Below are positions 1-8,194 of a DNA stretch of 64,000 nucleotides, piece by piece. The notes under the pieces are model-generated. The model saw only the letters and a program-made list of their open reading frames with translations, was not told the DNA's origin and searched no databases. This DNA comes from CAWAPS01 sp963783945 (GTDB lineage: Bacteria > Actinomycetota > Acidimicrobiia > Acidimicrobiales > Palsa-688): NCBI GenBank assembly GCA_963783945.1, contig CAWAPS010000002.1:620001-684000 (forward strand). Reading direction: 5' to 3'. Both the position numbers and the translations under genes were made by a program. The first letter of the stretch is position 1; each line of letters begins with the position of its first letter.

Positions 1-1
1 C

Positions 2-658
2 GACGAAGATGCCAACCTCGGCGACTTCGTCGATGGACCCGTCATCGACGATCACGGTCATCTGAAACTCACCCGCCAGCGGCCCATCGAGGACGTGCTG
101 ACCCCGGCTGCCTGCTATCACCTCTACATCCACCTCCAGGACACCGAGAGCTCCGGCTGCCGCTACCTGACTACGCGCAACACCTGCTTCCGCCGGGAGG
201 AGTACTACCGCCCGCTGGAACGGCAGTGGAGTTTTTCGATGCGCGAGATCGTCGCCATCGGGACGCTCGACGAGGTGGGCAACTTCCTGCAGTCCACCCA
301 GGCGATGGTAAACCGGCTCCTTGCGACCATCGACCTCCCCGTGGAGTGGGAGGTCGCCAGCGACCCATTCTTCCGCCCATCGCGGAACGCCAAGTACGTG
401 GCCCAGCTGGTGAACCCGACCAAGCTGGAGGCTGTCTTCGATGGTCACCTGGCCATCGCGTCCGTGAACCTGCACCAGGACCATTTCGGGAGAACCTACG
501 ATATCCGCCAATCGGGCGACTACGGCTACACCGGTTGCGTGGCCTTCGGTCTGGAACGCTGGGTATACGCCGTCGTCAGTCGGTTCGGCCCCGATCCGGC
601 CGGCTGGCCGGTCCTCGCCGACGTTTCCGCCGCGACCTCCGAGTGGGCCAATTCATGA
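2..658 (+). CDS. Class-II aaRS-like amino acid:[carrier protein] ligase, C-terminal part (5' end outside window)
   Basis: The reading frame is open to the left edge and ends at TGA 656-658, so about 218 C-terminal residues are visible. They show class-II synthetase features: motif 2 around CFRREEYYRP with the following FSMREIVAIG, and motif 3 as GCVAFGLERW. Family knowledge: SerRS-like homologs without tRNA-binding arms load amino acids onto a carrier protein and hold Zn by Cys, Glu and Cys. Here candidate ligands are Cys38 (AACYHLY), Glu82 (MREIV) and Cys179 (TGCVAFG) of the visible part. The gene overlaps the next by ATGA and a carrier protein is encoded four genes downstream, which supports carrier-protein loading over tRNA charging. 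The amino acid used cannot be read. A true seryl-tRNA synthetase is unlikely because the FSMREIV pattern fits the ligase family better. Confidence 0.78.
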   Translation, partial: DEDANLGDFVDGPVIDDHGHLKLTRQRPIEDVLTPAACYHLYIHLQDTESSGCRYLTTRNTCFRREEYYRPLERQWSFSMREIVAIGTLDEVGNFLQSTQAMVNRLLATIDLPVEWEVASDPFFRPSRNAKYVAQLVNPTKLEAVFDGHLAIASVNLHQDHFGRTYDIRQSGDYGYTGCVAFGLERWVYAVVSRFGPDPAGWPVLADVSAATSEWANS

Positions 659-1737
659 ACACCGTTCTGGTCACCGGCGGAGACGGGTACCTGGGCCGGC
701 AGGTCGCCGAGCGCTATCTGGCGGGCTCCGACGCCGATGTCATCGTGGCGGTGCGGGCGACCGAGCCTCGGGATCTGGCGGCCAAGTCCGCCGGCCTGGC
801 CGATCTGGGCCGGCGGGTTACCGTCATACCCGGAGATGTCACCGGGGTGGACCCCTTCGCCACCGTGGACACCCGGTCGATCACGAGCGTTGTCCACTCC
901 GCCGCAGTCACCCGGTTCAACGTCGCCGAGGACGACGCCCGCCGGGTGAATCTCGACGGCACAGCGAAGGTTCTGGCGTTCGCCAGCCGCTGCCCCAATC
1001 TGGAACGTATAAGCATTCTAAGCACCCTCTACTCCACCGGGCTCACGTCCGGTCCCGTAGCGGAGGTCGCAAGCGCCGGGGTCGGTGAGTTCGCCAACTT
1101 CTACGAGTGGTCGAAGCACGAATGCGAACGTCTCGTGCTGGACCGCTTCGACAGCCTGCCCTGGCAGCTGCTGCGGGTGGCCACCGTCATCAGCCATGAC
1201 CAATCTGGAATCGTCCGCCAGTTCAACGCCTTCCACAACACGCTCAAGTTGTACTTCTACGGGATGCTGTCGCTGCTGCCCGGGAGCCCGACTACTCCCC
1301 TGTATTTCATCGACGGTCAGTTCGCAGCTGACGCCATCTTTTCCGTCGCCACCAGCAAGGACGGCGGGGTCTTCCACATCTCCCACCCCTTCGACTCGGC
1401 CCCGACGCTACAGGGGTTGATCGATCTGGCGTTCGACCGCTTCGAGCGCGACGAGAGCTTTCGTCGCCGCCGGGTACTGCGACCGGTGTACGCCGACCGC
1501 GACGCCTTCGCCATCTTCTCAGAAGGCGTGGGTGCCTTTGCCAGCTCGGCGGTCACTCAGGCGGTCGCCAGCGTCACCCCGTTCGCCCCCCAGCTGTACG
1601 TGCACAAGGAGATCAGTACCGATCGTCTGAGCGCGGTGCTCGGGAATGTGACGCCGCCTCCCGCCACCGACCTGGTCAGGACCACTTGTGACTGGCTGGC
1701 CCGAACACGATGGGGAAGGAATATCGATGAGGAATGA
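655..1737 (+). CDS. Extended SDR / thioester-reductase-like NAD(P)-dependent oxidoreductase
   Basis: A 360-residue protein starting at ATG 655, overlapping the upstream stop. The N-terminus carries the Rossmann signature TGGDGYLG (residues 8-15). A conserved Thr/Ser region is followed by YEWSK, the YxxxK catalytic pair of extended short-chain dehydrogenases. The overall layout resembles the NAD-binding_4 (male-sterility/thioester reductase) group that reduces carrier-bound acyl thioesters, and also NAD-dependent epimerases. Given the aaRS-like ligase upstream and the carrier protein downstream, reductive release or modification of a carrier-bound aminoacyl group is the best inference. The ORF could be extended upstream to 226, but that extension only shadows the ligase gene. 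Confidence 0.75.
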   Translation: MNTVLVTGGDGYLGRQVAERYLAGSDADVIVAVRATEPRDLAAKSAGLADLGRRVTVIPGDVTGVDPFATVDTRSITSVVHSAAVTRFNVAEDDARRVNLDGTAKVLAFASRCPNLERISILSTLYSTGLTSGPVAEVASAGVGEFANFYEWSKHECERLVLDRFDSLPWQLLRVATVISHDQSGIVRQFNAFHNTLKLYFYGMLSLLPGSPTTPLYFIDGQFAADAIFSVATSKDGGVFHISHPFDSAPTLQGLIDLAFDRFERDESFRRRRVLRPVYADRDAFAIFSEGVGAFASSAVTQAVASVTPFAPQLYVHKEISTDRLSAVLGNVTPPPATDLVRTTCDWLARTRWGRNIDEE

Positions 1738-2359
1738 TCACCGCCGAATGAGCTCCCGACTCAGTGTGCGGCTGGGAGTGCCGGTTCAGGTCGCGCTCGT
1801 TCCGGCTCTGGGCCGACAGTGCCCGGCCCAGTACGCCTCGGACCCACCACAGCGGGTAGCCGCCAGGCGGGCCCTGCGGATCGTGCGTCGCTCCATGGGG
1901 GAAGCCCACCTGGCGAAGATCTCGTTCCCGCACGCCCGCTTTTCGATCTCCCATGCCGGCGGGACCGGAGCCGCTGTCGGGGCCGCGCCGGGAGCCACGG
2001 CGGGCGTCGGCGTCGACTTCGAACCGGTCCGGCAGATCGACCCGGCCACCGCTCGGTTCTTCCTGACCGACAGAGAGCAGGAGTGGGTGGCGGACCTCGA
2101 CCAGGACCGCGTTTCTGCTGAGTTGCTCCGCCTCTGGACGGTCAAGGAAGCGGTGTTCAAAGCTGACCTCGGCAACGCCCGCGCTCTGGTCGGCGACTAC
2201 GAACTCGACGAGCCGGCGGCCACAACAGGCACGGCTCGCCGGGTCCGAGGTCAGGCCCAGCCGTGCCTGTACAGCACGCTGGTGGAAGAGCTGGGACTGC
2301 TCACGGTCGCGGTCACGCTTCCCGGTGGCGCCGATCGGACAGGAGAGCTCGCAGCATGA
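1727..2359 (+). CDS. Sfp/AcpT-type 4'-phosphopantetheinyl transferase
   Basis: The start ATG at 1727 follows a purine-rich Shine-Dalgarno (GGGAAGGA, 1713-1720) and overlaps the upstream stop by 11 bases; a longer in-frame start at 1688 has no such site. The two diagnostic PPTase motifs are present: GVGVDFE (Mg/CoA binding, about residue 94) and WTVKEAVFKA (WxxKEAxxK, about residue 134). The protein transfers the phosphopantetheine arm of CoA to the serine of a carrier protein. The obvious substrate is the small carrier protein at 2946-3185 in the same operon. Its own PPTase suggests that this carrier is not handled by the housekeeping AcpS. Confidence 0.88.
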   Translation: MRNDHRRMSSRLSVRLGVPVQVALVPALGRQCPAQYASDPPQRVAARRALRIVRRSMGEAHLAKISFPHARFSISHAGGTGAAVGAAPGATAGVGVDFEPVRQIDPATARFFLTDREQEWVADLDQDRVSAELLRLWTVKEAVFKADLGNARALVGDYELDEPAATTGTARRVRGQAQPCLYSTLVEELGLLTVAVTLPGGADRTGELAA

Positions 2360-2949
2360 GCAGGACCACCAACGACAACGAACTGTGGCTGCTCAGCTTC
2401 TACCGCAGTTCAGAGATCAGCGGGGCGCTGTTGTTCGGACGCCTGGCCCGGACCATGCGCCCGGGTTCGGTACAGGCCGACATGACCCGCCATTTCGCCG
2501 ACGAGGCGAAACACGCCGCGCTCTGGACCACCTGCATCGAGGCCCTCGGAGCCAAACCGTTGCGACTGAACGTGGCGTACCAGGACCGCTACCTGGAAGC
2601 GGCCGGCCTGCCCATGAACCTGATGGAAGTGCTTTCGATCACCCAGGTCTTCGAGCAGCGCGTGCTCAAGCAGTACGCCACGCACCTTCGGACCGCCGGC
2701 CGCAATGACGTGGTAGGCCAGACCCTCGGGGAGATCATGAAGGATGAGCGCTGGCACGTCACGTGGGTGCGCGACGCCCTGGCCGAATCAGCGCTCACTT
2801 ACGGAAAAGACGTCGTTCGGGCCACGTTGCGCCGGCATCGGGCGGCCGACCGGCTGGTGTACGAGCAGACGATCGGCGAGCACGCCGAGCGCCTCGACTA
2901 TCTGACCTCCGGCGCCACGCCGGACCTAGTGACTAAGGAAACGATATGA
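2356..2949 (+). CDS. Ferritin-like di-iron protein, possible oxygenase on carrier-bound substrate
   Basis: A 197-residue, mostly helical protein beginning at ATG 2356, overlapping the PPTase stop (ATGA). Metal-ligand motifs of the ferritin-like superfamily are visible: an early Glu in SSEISGALL, DEAKHAALW (ExxH), EQRVLKQY, and DERWHVTW (ExxH). This is the four-helix two-iron arrangement. Family members include oxygenases and desaturase-like enzymes acting on carrier-bound substrates as well as storage or rubrerythrin-like proteins. Its place between a PPTase and the carrier protein favours oxidation of the carrier-bound aminoacyl group. The exact reaction is not readable from sequence. Confidence 0.75.
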   Translation: MSRTTNDNELWLLSFYRSSEISGALLFGRLARTMRPGSVQADMTRHFADEAKHAALWTTCIEALGAKPLRLNVAYQDRYLEAAGLPMNLMEVLSITQVFEQRVLKQYATHLRTAGRNDVVGQTLGEIMKDERWHVTWVRDALAESALTYGKDVVRATLRRHRAADRLVYEQTIGEHAERLDYLTSGATPDLVTKETI

Positions 2950-3185
2950 AGACCTTCCAAGAAGCCGATGTCAACCAAGCGATCGCCGAGGTTTTGAGGC
3001 TTCCGGTAGAGCGGGTGGTCGACGGGGCCCGGCTGAGCGACCTGGTAACGGACTCCTTCGTGCTCGTGGAGCTGGTCGTGGAGTTGCAGGAACTGTTCGG
3101 CGTCCACTTCGTCCGAGAGGACCTCACCGACGTCCTCACCGTCGCAGACGTCGTCAGTTTGATCGGGCAGCGACGCCAAGGCTGA
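2946..3185 (+). CDS. Acyl/aminoacyl carrier protein
   Basis: A 79-residue acidic protein, start ATG 2946 overlapping the previous stop. It has the four-helix carrier-protein layout, with the modification site as TDSFVLVEL; the serine after Asp (about residue 40) is the expected phosphopantetheine attachment point. DSF replaces the DSL of fatty-acid ACPs, so this is a specialised carrier. It closes the operon with the ligase, reductase, PPTase and di-iron protein. GC-rich inverted sequence without a T-run follows (about 3212-3240). Confidence 0.85.
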   Translation: MKTFQEADVNQAIAEVLRLPVERVVDGARLSDLVTDSFVLVELVVELQELFGVHFVREDLTDVLTVADVVSLIGQRRQG

Positions 3186-3254
3186 GCGGCGGGCGCACGC
3201 CTATCCCCTAAGGGCCGGGCCCGCCGGCCGCCGGCACGCGAGAGGATCGGCCTC

Positions 3255-3629
3255 CTAGGGCGCCAGAGAATGCTTGGCCGGGTAGCAGGGGTCGACGAGC
3301 TCCGGATAGGAATCACAGTCGAAGGCCCGGATGAACTTGGAGATGGGCCGGGGGAGCTTGACCACGATGGGAAACGTCCGGCCCTCACATCTGATGTGGA
3401 CGCTCCGCATCGACACTGCGATCTCCGAAACGGCGGGCTCGGTCCCGATGATGACCCGGAGGTACCGGGCTATGGCGCAACCGGTCGAACTGCGTGGGGT
3501 GCCGCTCACTCCGAAATCGGCCAGAGTGGCGGCCACCTCCGCGGGGGTCGAACCTAGGGACTCACCGAACTCCCGCACCGAGCGCCGCAGCACCCGCCGG
3601 GATCGAGTTGGATCAACAGCAATCTTCAT
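3255..3629 (-). CDS. Conserved hypothetical protein, basic, 124 aa
   Basis: Starts at ATG 3629 and reads MKIAVDPTRSRRVLRRSVREF at the N-terminus. It has a helical, arginine-rich first half and a beta-rich second half with a VVVKLPRPISKFI-like segment. No signal peptide or membrane segment is visible. Codon use fits the neighbours and it lies tail-to-tail with the carrier-protein operon. I do not recognise the family with certainty. The opposite-strand ORFs are less protein-like. Confidence 0.6.
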   Translation of the reverse strand: MKIAVDPTRSRRVLRRSVREFGESLGSTPAEVAATLADFGVSGTPRSSTGCAIARYLRVIIGTEPAVSEIAVSMRSVHIRCEGRTFPIVVKLPRPISKFIRAFDCDSYPELVDPCYPAKHSLAP

Positions 3630-3917
3630 GTCTCACTCGCCCGTGACCCACGACAATAAGTCAGTTCGACATTACCCCTCGGCGCCGCGAATAAACAGGC
3701 CCAAACATCAAGCCGGCCGGGGGATCCCGGGCGATACGTCAGTGCATGAAAATGGTGAATATATGGTGAAGTGAGCTACGTTAGCCGGCGTCAGATTCCT
3801 GAGCTCGATCCGCCGGACCTTGCCGGACCTTGCCCGACCTGGTCCGATCGAGCCTCTCCCGGCCGGTGCGTCCCCAACTGGCCCCCTTTCCCTGTACGAC
3901 GCCAGCTCGAGACCGGC
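3630..3917. other. Intergenic, no gene seen
   Basis: The stretch is AT-richer near 3650-3780 and contains a short tandem motif of the CCGGACCTTG type at 3811-3840. It separates the hypothetical gene from the HAD hydrolase. The long plus-strand frame from 3771 is the antisense shadow of the HAD gene. Confidence 0.5.
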
Positions 3918-4703
3918 CTACTCGTCCGCCTGCAGGAGATCGGCGATCGACTCGACAATCCGCGACGCTCGATAGGGGAAGCGGTCGACTTCCTCCCGGG
4001 ACGTGACGCCGGTCAGGACGAGGATGGTCTCCATCCCTGCCTCGAGGCCGGAGACCACATCGGTGTCCATCCGGTCCCCGATCATCGCCGTGCTCTCGGA
4101 GTGGGCGTCGATGGCGTTCAGGGCCGACCGCATCATCAACGGGTTGGGCTTTCCGACGAAGTACGGCTCTACCCCGGTGGCCCGGCTGATCAGTGCGGCC
4201 ACGGATCCCGTCGCCGGCAACGGTCCATCGGGGCTGGCACCGACCGTATCGGGGTTGGTGGCGATGAACCGCGCTCCGCCGGCGACCAGGCGAATAGCCG
4301 TGGTGATGCGCTCGAAGGAGTAGGTACGGGTCTCCCCCAGCACGACGTAGTCAGGAGCGCGCTCGGTGAGGGTGTAGCCAACGTCGTGCAGCGCGGTGGT
4401 CAGTCCGGCCTCCCCGATGGCGAACGCCGAGCCCTCCGGCCGCTGGTCCGAGAGGAACCTTGCCGTGGCGAGGGCCGAGGTCCATATCGCTCCCTCGGGA
4501 ACATCCAGACCACTCGCCCTTAAGCGGGCCGCCAGATCGCGTGGGGTGTAGATGGAGTTGTTCGTGAGGATCAGAAACGGGGTACCCCGGCTGCGAAGCT
4601 GGGCGAGGAAGCGGTCGGCGCCGGGAATTGCCTCCTCCTCGCTAACCAACACGCCGTCCATGTCCATCAGCCAGGACCGGATCTCTCGGCGCATCTCCGA
4701 CAT
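3918..4703 (-). CDS. HAD-IIA family (NagD-like) phosphatase
   Basis: A 261-residue protein; the start ATG at 4703 gives the typical short N-terminus before the first motif. HAD motif I is DMDGVL (about residue 13), motif II is TNNS, and motif IV is GDRMDTDV. The long cap between motifs II and III is characteristic of the C2 cap of the HAD-IIA group. The product is a soluble phosphatase acting on small phosphorylated metabolites (p-nitrophenyl phosphatase, NMP or phosphoglycolate type); substrate unknown. It lies just upstream of tRNA-Ala on the opposite strand and is probably core chromosome outside the island. Confidence 0.88.
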   Translation of the reverse strand: MSEMRREIRSWLMDMDGVLVSEEEAIPGADRFLAQLRSRGTPFLILTNNSIYTPRDLAARLRASGLDVPEGAIWTSALATARFLSDQRPEGSAFAIGEAGLTTALHDVGYTLTERAPDYVVLGETRTYSFERITTAIRLVAGGARFIATNPDTVGASPDGPLPATGSVAALISRATGVEPYFVGKPNPLMMRSALNAIDAHSESTAMIGDRMDTDVVSGLEAGMETILVLTGVTSREEVDRFPYRASRIVESIADLLQADE

Positions 4704-4799
4704 CTTCGCACGCCCGCCCGGGGAGGCCGGGTGTCGGTCCGCCGGAATGGGAGGAGAGCGCGTCTCCGATAGAGTTGCGTACCGGCCCGAGACAAACCG

Positions 4800-4872
4800 G
4801 GGGACGTAGCTCAGTTGGCAGAGCACCTGCTTTGCAAGCAGGGGGTCGGCGGTTCGAGTCCGCTCGTCTCCA
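4800..4872 (+). tRNA. tRNA-Ala (anticodon TGC)
   Basis: The 73-nt cloverleaf has a 7-bp acceptor stem (GGGGACG with CGTCTCC, one G-U), D arm GCTCAGTTGGCAGAGC, anticodon stem CCTGC/GCAGG with loop TTTGCAA (anticodon TGC at tRNA position 34-36) and T arm GGCGGTTCGAGTCCGCT. The 3' end has discriminator A and no encoded full CCA. It serves as attachment site for the island to its right: its 3' half is repeated at 48012 and 52494. Confidence 0.96.
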
Positions 4873-4873
4873 C
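4834..4873 (+). repeat. Attachment-site repeat, copy A (inside tRNA-Ala)
   Basis: These 40 bases, from the anticodon loop to just beyond the acceptor end of tRNA-Ala, recur identically at 48012-48051 and, with a few mismatches, at 52494-52537. This is the left boundary of the island. Confidence 0.9.
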
Positions 4874-4929
4874 ACCCTCACCAGCACTTTTGCCCTTTTG
4901 GCGGGCCATCTTCCGGGGCGCAGATTGGC

Positions 4930-4966
4930 CCGATCGAACATTGATCGAACATTGCTGTTCGATCGG
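4930..4966. repeat. 11-bp inverted repeat with nested 11-bp tandem repeat
   Basis: CCGATCGAACA (4930-4940) is the exact reverse complement of TGTTCGATCGG (4956-4966). GATCGAACATT occurs twice in tandem from 4932. The element sits in the 3' part of the integrase gene, about 60 bp from the att core. It could be an arm-type integrase/excisionase site or a hairpin terminator. Confidence 0.6.
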
Positions 4967-5639
4967 AGGCACGGTATGCAGTCTCGGCGGGACTCCGTCC
5001 GTCGGCTCGGCGAGTCTGGACAGAGCATCCGCCAGCACCCGGTCGCGCTCCGAGGTAGCGTGTTGGTACATCAGCGCGGCACGGGGGCTGGCATGGCCCA
5101 TCCGGCTCATCAGCTCTTTGGTGCTCGCCCCCGTCGATGCGGCCAAGGTGTTCCCGGTATGTCTCAAGTCGTGAAACCTGAGACCTGTCAAGCCGGCGGC
5201 CCGGCATGCTGGTTGCCATGCCCGACGATTGAAATTGCTCCGGCGCAATCCGCTGCCGTCGGGGCTTGAGAACACCAACGCCACAGCATCTGCGCCGACC
5301 CATTGCGCCAGGTGGGTTTTGATGGCAGGGGCGACGTGCGGTGGGATTGCGACTGTTCTGTGCCCAGCATCGGTTTTGGGCGGGCCGGTTACCAGACGGC
5401 CATCACCGAGTTCCTGAACCTGGCGCGACACACGCACGGTACGAGCGACAAGGTCGAGGTCGGCCCGGGTCAGTCCGGCCAGTTCACCGAACCGGAGGCC
5501 TCCCCACATCGCTAACAGAAGCATCGCCCGGTAACGGGGCGCGACGGAGTTCGCTAACGCTGCCAAGTCGGTGAGGGAGGCGACGGGGTGCTCAGCCGGT
5601 CGTTCGACACTGGCACCTCTGAGCACGCAGGGATTTCGC

Positions 5640-6531
5640 GGAATCAGCTCGTCCTCGACGGCTGTCGCCAGGCTTACGTGGCCGTGTCCCGGGCCCGCCA
5701 GTCGACCCAGGTGTGGACCGTCGCCGACGACCTACCCCAGGCGGTCGACGACCTGCGCCGGGACTGGTCCACCCAGCGCACCCCAGCTGGGCCATCGACA
5801 CCGCCCTACCCGACCGGGCCACCCTTACCCGGGACCGCTTCCAAGCGCTTCAGTCCGACCAGCAGGCGCGCTTTGCCGCCCTGCTCTACGCCGAGACGGC
5901 TATCGCCGGTAAGGCCATCGTCGGCATCTGCCTGCCGGATCGGGCCGCTACCTTGGAGCAGGCCAAAGCCGCTCGGGCAGAAGCCCAGCAAGCGCGGGAA
6001 CACGCCGAGTGGGCCGCCGATCATGGCTCCCGGTGGCGGGACCGCTATGCGGCTCGAAAAGAAGCGGTGGTGTCGGCGCAGCGCGAGGTCGACTCCCAGC
6101 AGCGGTGGGAAACCCACGTCGCCCCCATGATCACCCGGCTCGACCAGGAGATCGCTCTCCATCAAGCCACTCTGGACCGGGCCGCCAACCGTTTCGAGCA
6201 TCGCCAGGCCGCAAGCCAAGCGGTCATTGACCACGGGTTCGAAGAGCAACGGCACGCCCGGACCCTCGCCGAACGCGTCGCCGCAGAGCGAAACCACCTC
6301 GACGGCCTCCCGTCCGACGCCGAGATGCGCCGGGCTGCCATGCGAGCGGAGCGGCTTAAAGCTTCTCGCCAGCATCCCAGCATCAACCGCCGACAGCGCC
6401 GCGCTCGCCGGATATCGAGATGTAAGTACTCGACACTCGTCGCGTTCTTGAGTTTGACGATGCCGGTGGAGAATCAGCGCTTTGCTCTAGATCTGAGACT
6501 TCCGAGTCGGGCCGTTGTAATCCAGACGTGA
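5640..6531 (+). pseudogene. MobF/TraA-type relaxase-helicase, C-terminal remnant, frameshifted
   Basis: The segment QAYVAVSRARQSTQVW (from 5669) matches helicase motif VI of TraA/RecD2-like relaxases. It continues in frame until about 5785, after which the homologous reading moves to the next frame (AIDTALPDRATLTRDRF onward). A long, charged coiled-coil tail rich in Ala, Arg and Glu follows, typical of these C-termini, to about 6400. The nuclease and most of the helicase domain are absent. It is a relic of conjugative transfer machinery and abuts the truncated integrase, so a deletion probably joined them. Confidence 0.72.
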
Positions 6532-6614
6532 GTGGCAATTGACCAGAACTTGTGGGAAGCTCACCGCTCGCGGAGGATCCTCAGATCACCCTGAGCGATG
6601 GCTGCGGAGCCCCG

Positions 6615-6981
6615 TTAGTAGTGAGAGAGCAGGCCTAGTTCGTGCGTGCGGGTGATGGCGTCGCGACGTGAGGAGACCCCGAACTTGCGGTACACCGAGG
6701 TCGCCTGGGTTTTCACGCCGGTTTCGCGATACGAACAGCCGCTCGCTGATCTCCTTGAGGGCGAGGTGAGTGGACAGCAGGGCAGGAGTCGTAGCTCGGC
6801 GGTCGTGAGCGAGGAGGCCCCGCCGGGTCCCTGCGGTGGTGGTGCTGAGTTTGGCCCGGAGTTCGGCGGCCTGTTGGGGTAGAACGCCGAGGTCGGGACT
6901 TTGCTCGAAGATGTCTTGAGCTTGACGCAGCACGGCTCGGGCGCCGTTGGGGTCGCCCAGTGCGAGGTAGGTCCGTCCCAT
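6615..6981 (-). pseudogene. LuxR-family regulator, C-terminal remnant, frameshifted
   Basis: On the minus strand a TPR-like tail (MGRTYLALGDPNGARAV) leads towards a LuxR helix-turn-helix. It is split over frames: LTTAELRLLP, then ALKEISERLFVSRN, then VKTQATSVYRKFGVSSRRDA. At least two indels are needed to restore one frame. It resembles the end of a large ATP-dependent LuxR-type (LAL/MalT-like) regulator. No intact gene is possible here. Confidence 0.72.
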
Positions 6982-7014
6982 CTCGCTTGGCCTCGCGGCC
7001 CCGGCACACGCAGC

Positions 7015-7028
7015 CCGACTTTGGTCCT
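7015..7028. promoter_or_regulatory. Candidate DevR box (CCGACTTTGGTCCT)
   Basis: The core matches the DosR consensus GGGACTWWAGTCCC at most positions and lies about 62 bp before the whiB start. It is one of the weaker members of the set. Confidence 0.4.
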
Positions 7029-7089
7029 CTTAACCTTTTCTTAGCCTGGCAATCAGTTAACTGGAGGAGGCCTGACGGAAGGAACGCGA

Positions 7090-7419
7090 GTGGATATCGC
7101 CTGGATGGCTCGAGCAAACTGTCGGGGAGTCCCCACACAGGTGTTCTTTCCCAATGACAAGACGGGAGTGGAAAGGGCCAAACGGGTCTGTGTCGGCTGC
7201 CCGGTGCGGCAATGTTGCCTCGACTACGCGGTCTACCACCACATCGAATATGGGGTATGGGGCGGAACCTTTGAACGGGAACAGCGGGTCACCCGCCGCC
7301 AGTCGCCGCAAAGCACATCTGGCGCTCACCGCTGGCTCAAAGGAGTACTAGAGCACCGGGCGCCATCCACCTGGTCAACCGGGTCGGGCGGCAAAAGGTT
7401 GCCTATCACCCGCGGCTGA
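7090..7419 (+). CDS. WhiB-family iron-sulfur regulator
   Basis: A 109-residue protein from GTG 7090, preceded by GGAAGG. Four cluster-binding cysteines are present: Cys11 (ANCRG), Cys34 and Cys37 (RVCVGC) and Cys42/43 (QCCLDY). The WhiB signature GVWGG is at residues 55-59, followed by a basic tail. Wbl proteins bind a [4Fe-4S] cluster sensitive to NO and O2 and act with the sigma factor on transcription. It is actinobacterial in origin, and a possible DevR box upstream would place it under hypoxia control. The tail overlaps the convergent membrane-protein gene. Confidence 0.9.
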   Translation: MDIAWMARANCRGVPTQVFFPNDKTGVERAKRVCVGCPVRQCCLDYAVYHHIEYGVWGGTFEREQRVTRRQSPQSTSGAHRWLKGVLEHRAPSTWSTGSGGKRLPITRG

Positions 7420-7941
7420 ATCGTCACATTGGTCCTGCTCTTCGACCTTGGCCACATGCACGACGCAGTTGTACGTGCTCACCGCTATGGCAACGTGCAT
7501 CATCATCAGCACTACGACCGCCTTGGGTGGCTGTCCTTTAGCCAAGATGAACAGGTCCGGAAGCCAAAGTACCAGCGTGACCAGGATGGCCAGTCGAAGA
7601 TACAGCCACTTCGGAGTTGAACTGATGCGAGTGATGACGGGCCAGGCCAGGCAGGCGACTACAACGCCGACCACCGTTAGTTTCCCGTAGTCGGAGAACC
7701 TGAAATGCACGTATCCCTTGGTCGAGGGGAAGACGGCCGTGCTTATGGCCACCAACACCGCGTCTGCGAGTAGCGACGCAACCACCGAGACCGCTGTCAT
7801 GATTGCCAGCCGGTAGATCGACGGTTGACGGTGCGCAGGGGCGAAATCGACGTGACAAAAGGTCAGCAGGCGTTGCAGAACGGGCGGCAGTCGGGTCGGC
7901 AAGACCCCTCCTCGCGAAATGTGTGCCCTCGGGTGACACAC
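7375..7941 (-). CDS. Four-helix integral membrane protein (DUF6069-like)
   Basis: The 188-aa frame has four hydrophobic stretches: MTAVSVVASLLADAVLVAI, LTVVGVVVACLAWPVI, LRLAILVTLVLWLPDLFIL and VVLMMMHVAIAVSTYNCVV. It ends with a short charged C-terminus. The layout and the central Ala-Trp-Pro motif resemble small actinobacterial DUF6069 membrane proteins. The true start may be the ATG at 7800 rather than 7941, because the first 47 residues are not hydrophobic. Function unknown. Confidence 0.6.
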   Translation of the reverse strand: MCHPRAHISRGGVLPTRLPPVLQRLLTFCHVDFAPAHRQPSIYRLAIMTAVSVVASLLADAVLVAISTAVFPSTKGYVHFRFSDYGKLTVVGVVVACLAWPVITRISSTPKWLYLRLAILVTLVLWLPDLFILAKGQPPKAVVVLMMMHVAIAVSTYNCVVHVAKVEEQDQCDDSAAGDRQPFAARPG

Positions 7942-8050
7942 GGTTGGAAACCGAGAGTTGCAATACGTATGAGGCAGATGATCGAGGCATGATACGCCCG
8001 GGGCGCTCCGTCGATCCGTCTGGCCCGAACGCGGGATCGGTACGCGAGAA

Positions 8051-8080
8051 CCTTTGCCTTAACCTAACTCTTTACTTACC
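8051..8080. promoter_or_regulatory. CCTTTGCC/TTAACC/CTTTACTTACC repeats
   Basis: A run of CCTTTGCC, TTAACC and TTTACTTACC elements resembles the direct repeats at 10564-10586 and 11352-11359. It may be an OmpR-type binding region for the regulator encoded at 8469. Confidence 0.35.
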
Positions 8081-8194
8081 TGTCCATTACCCCACGGCGG
8101 TGATCGATACGCCTTCGCGGGCGGCTTGCCTGCCGATTGGTCGCTGATTGACGTGATCCTGGGAACGGGTGGTGGTCGCCCGCAGGTCACCGGG

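Larger units (their letters stand above)
4811..5626 (-). pseudogene. Tyrosine recombinase (phage-type integrase), catalytic domain; N-terminus lost
   Basis: About 271 residues cover the catalytic domain: GGLRFGEL (first Arg), a PPKTDAGHRTV segment (catalytic Lys region), HDLRHTGNTLA (HxxR), MGHASPRAA (second His), and the nucleophile in MYQHA. The usual N-terminal SAM-like and arm-binding domains (150-200 residues) are missing, because the frame runs into a relaxase remnant near 5630. The 3' end reads into the tRNA-Ala gene on the antisense strand, as expected for an integrase whose gene ends at its own att site. It probably moved the island in the past. Whether the truncated product is active is doubtful. 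Confidence 0.85.

Noticed and set aside
226..654. In-frame N-terminal extension of the SDR gene
   Set aside because: It runs in another frame over the ligase gene with its class-II motifs; the SDR fold starts at ATG 655.
3771..4523. A long plus-strand frame of 250 codons
   Set aside because: It is exactly antisense to the HAD-IIA gene, which has clear motifs; the plus-strand protein is Arg/Gly-rich without any domain.
4811..4875. The shared protein tail VETSGLEPPTPCL at the end of two integrase frames as a conserved domain
   Set aside because: It is the antisense translation of the tRNA-Ala repeat, so the conservation is at DNA level.
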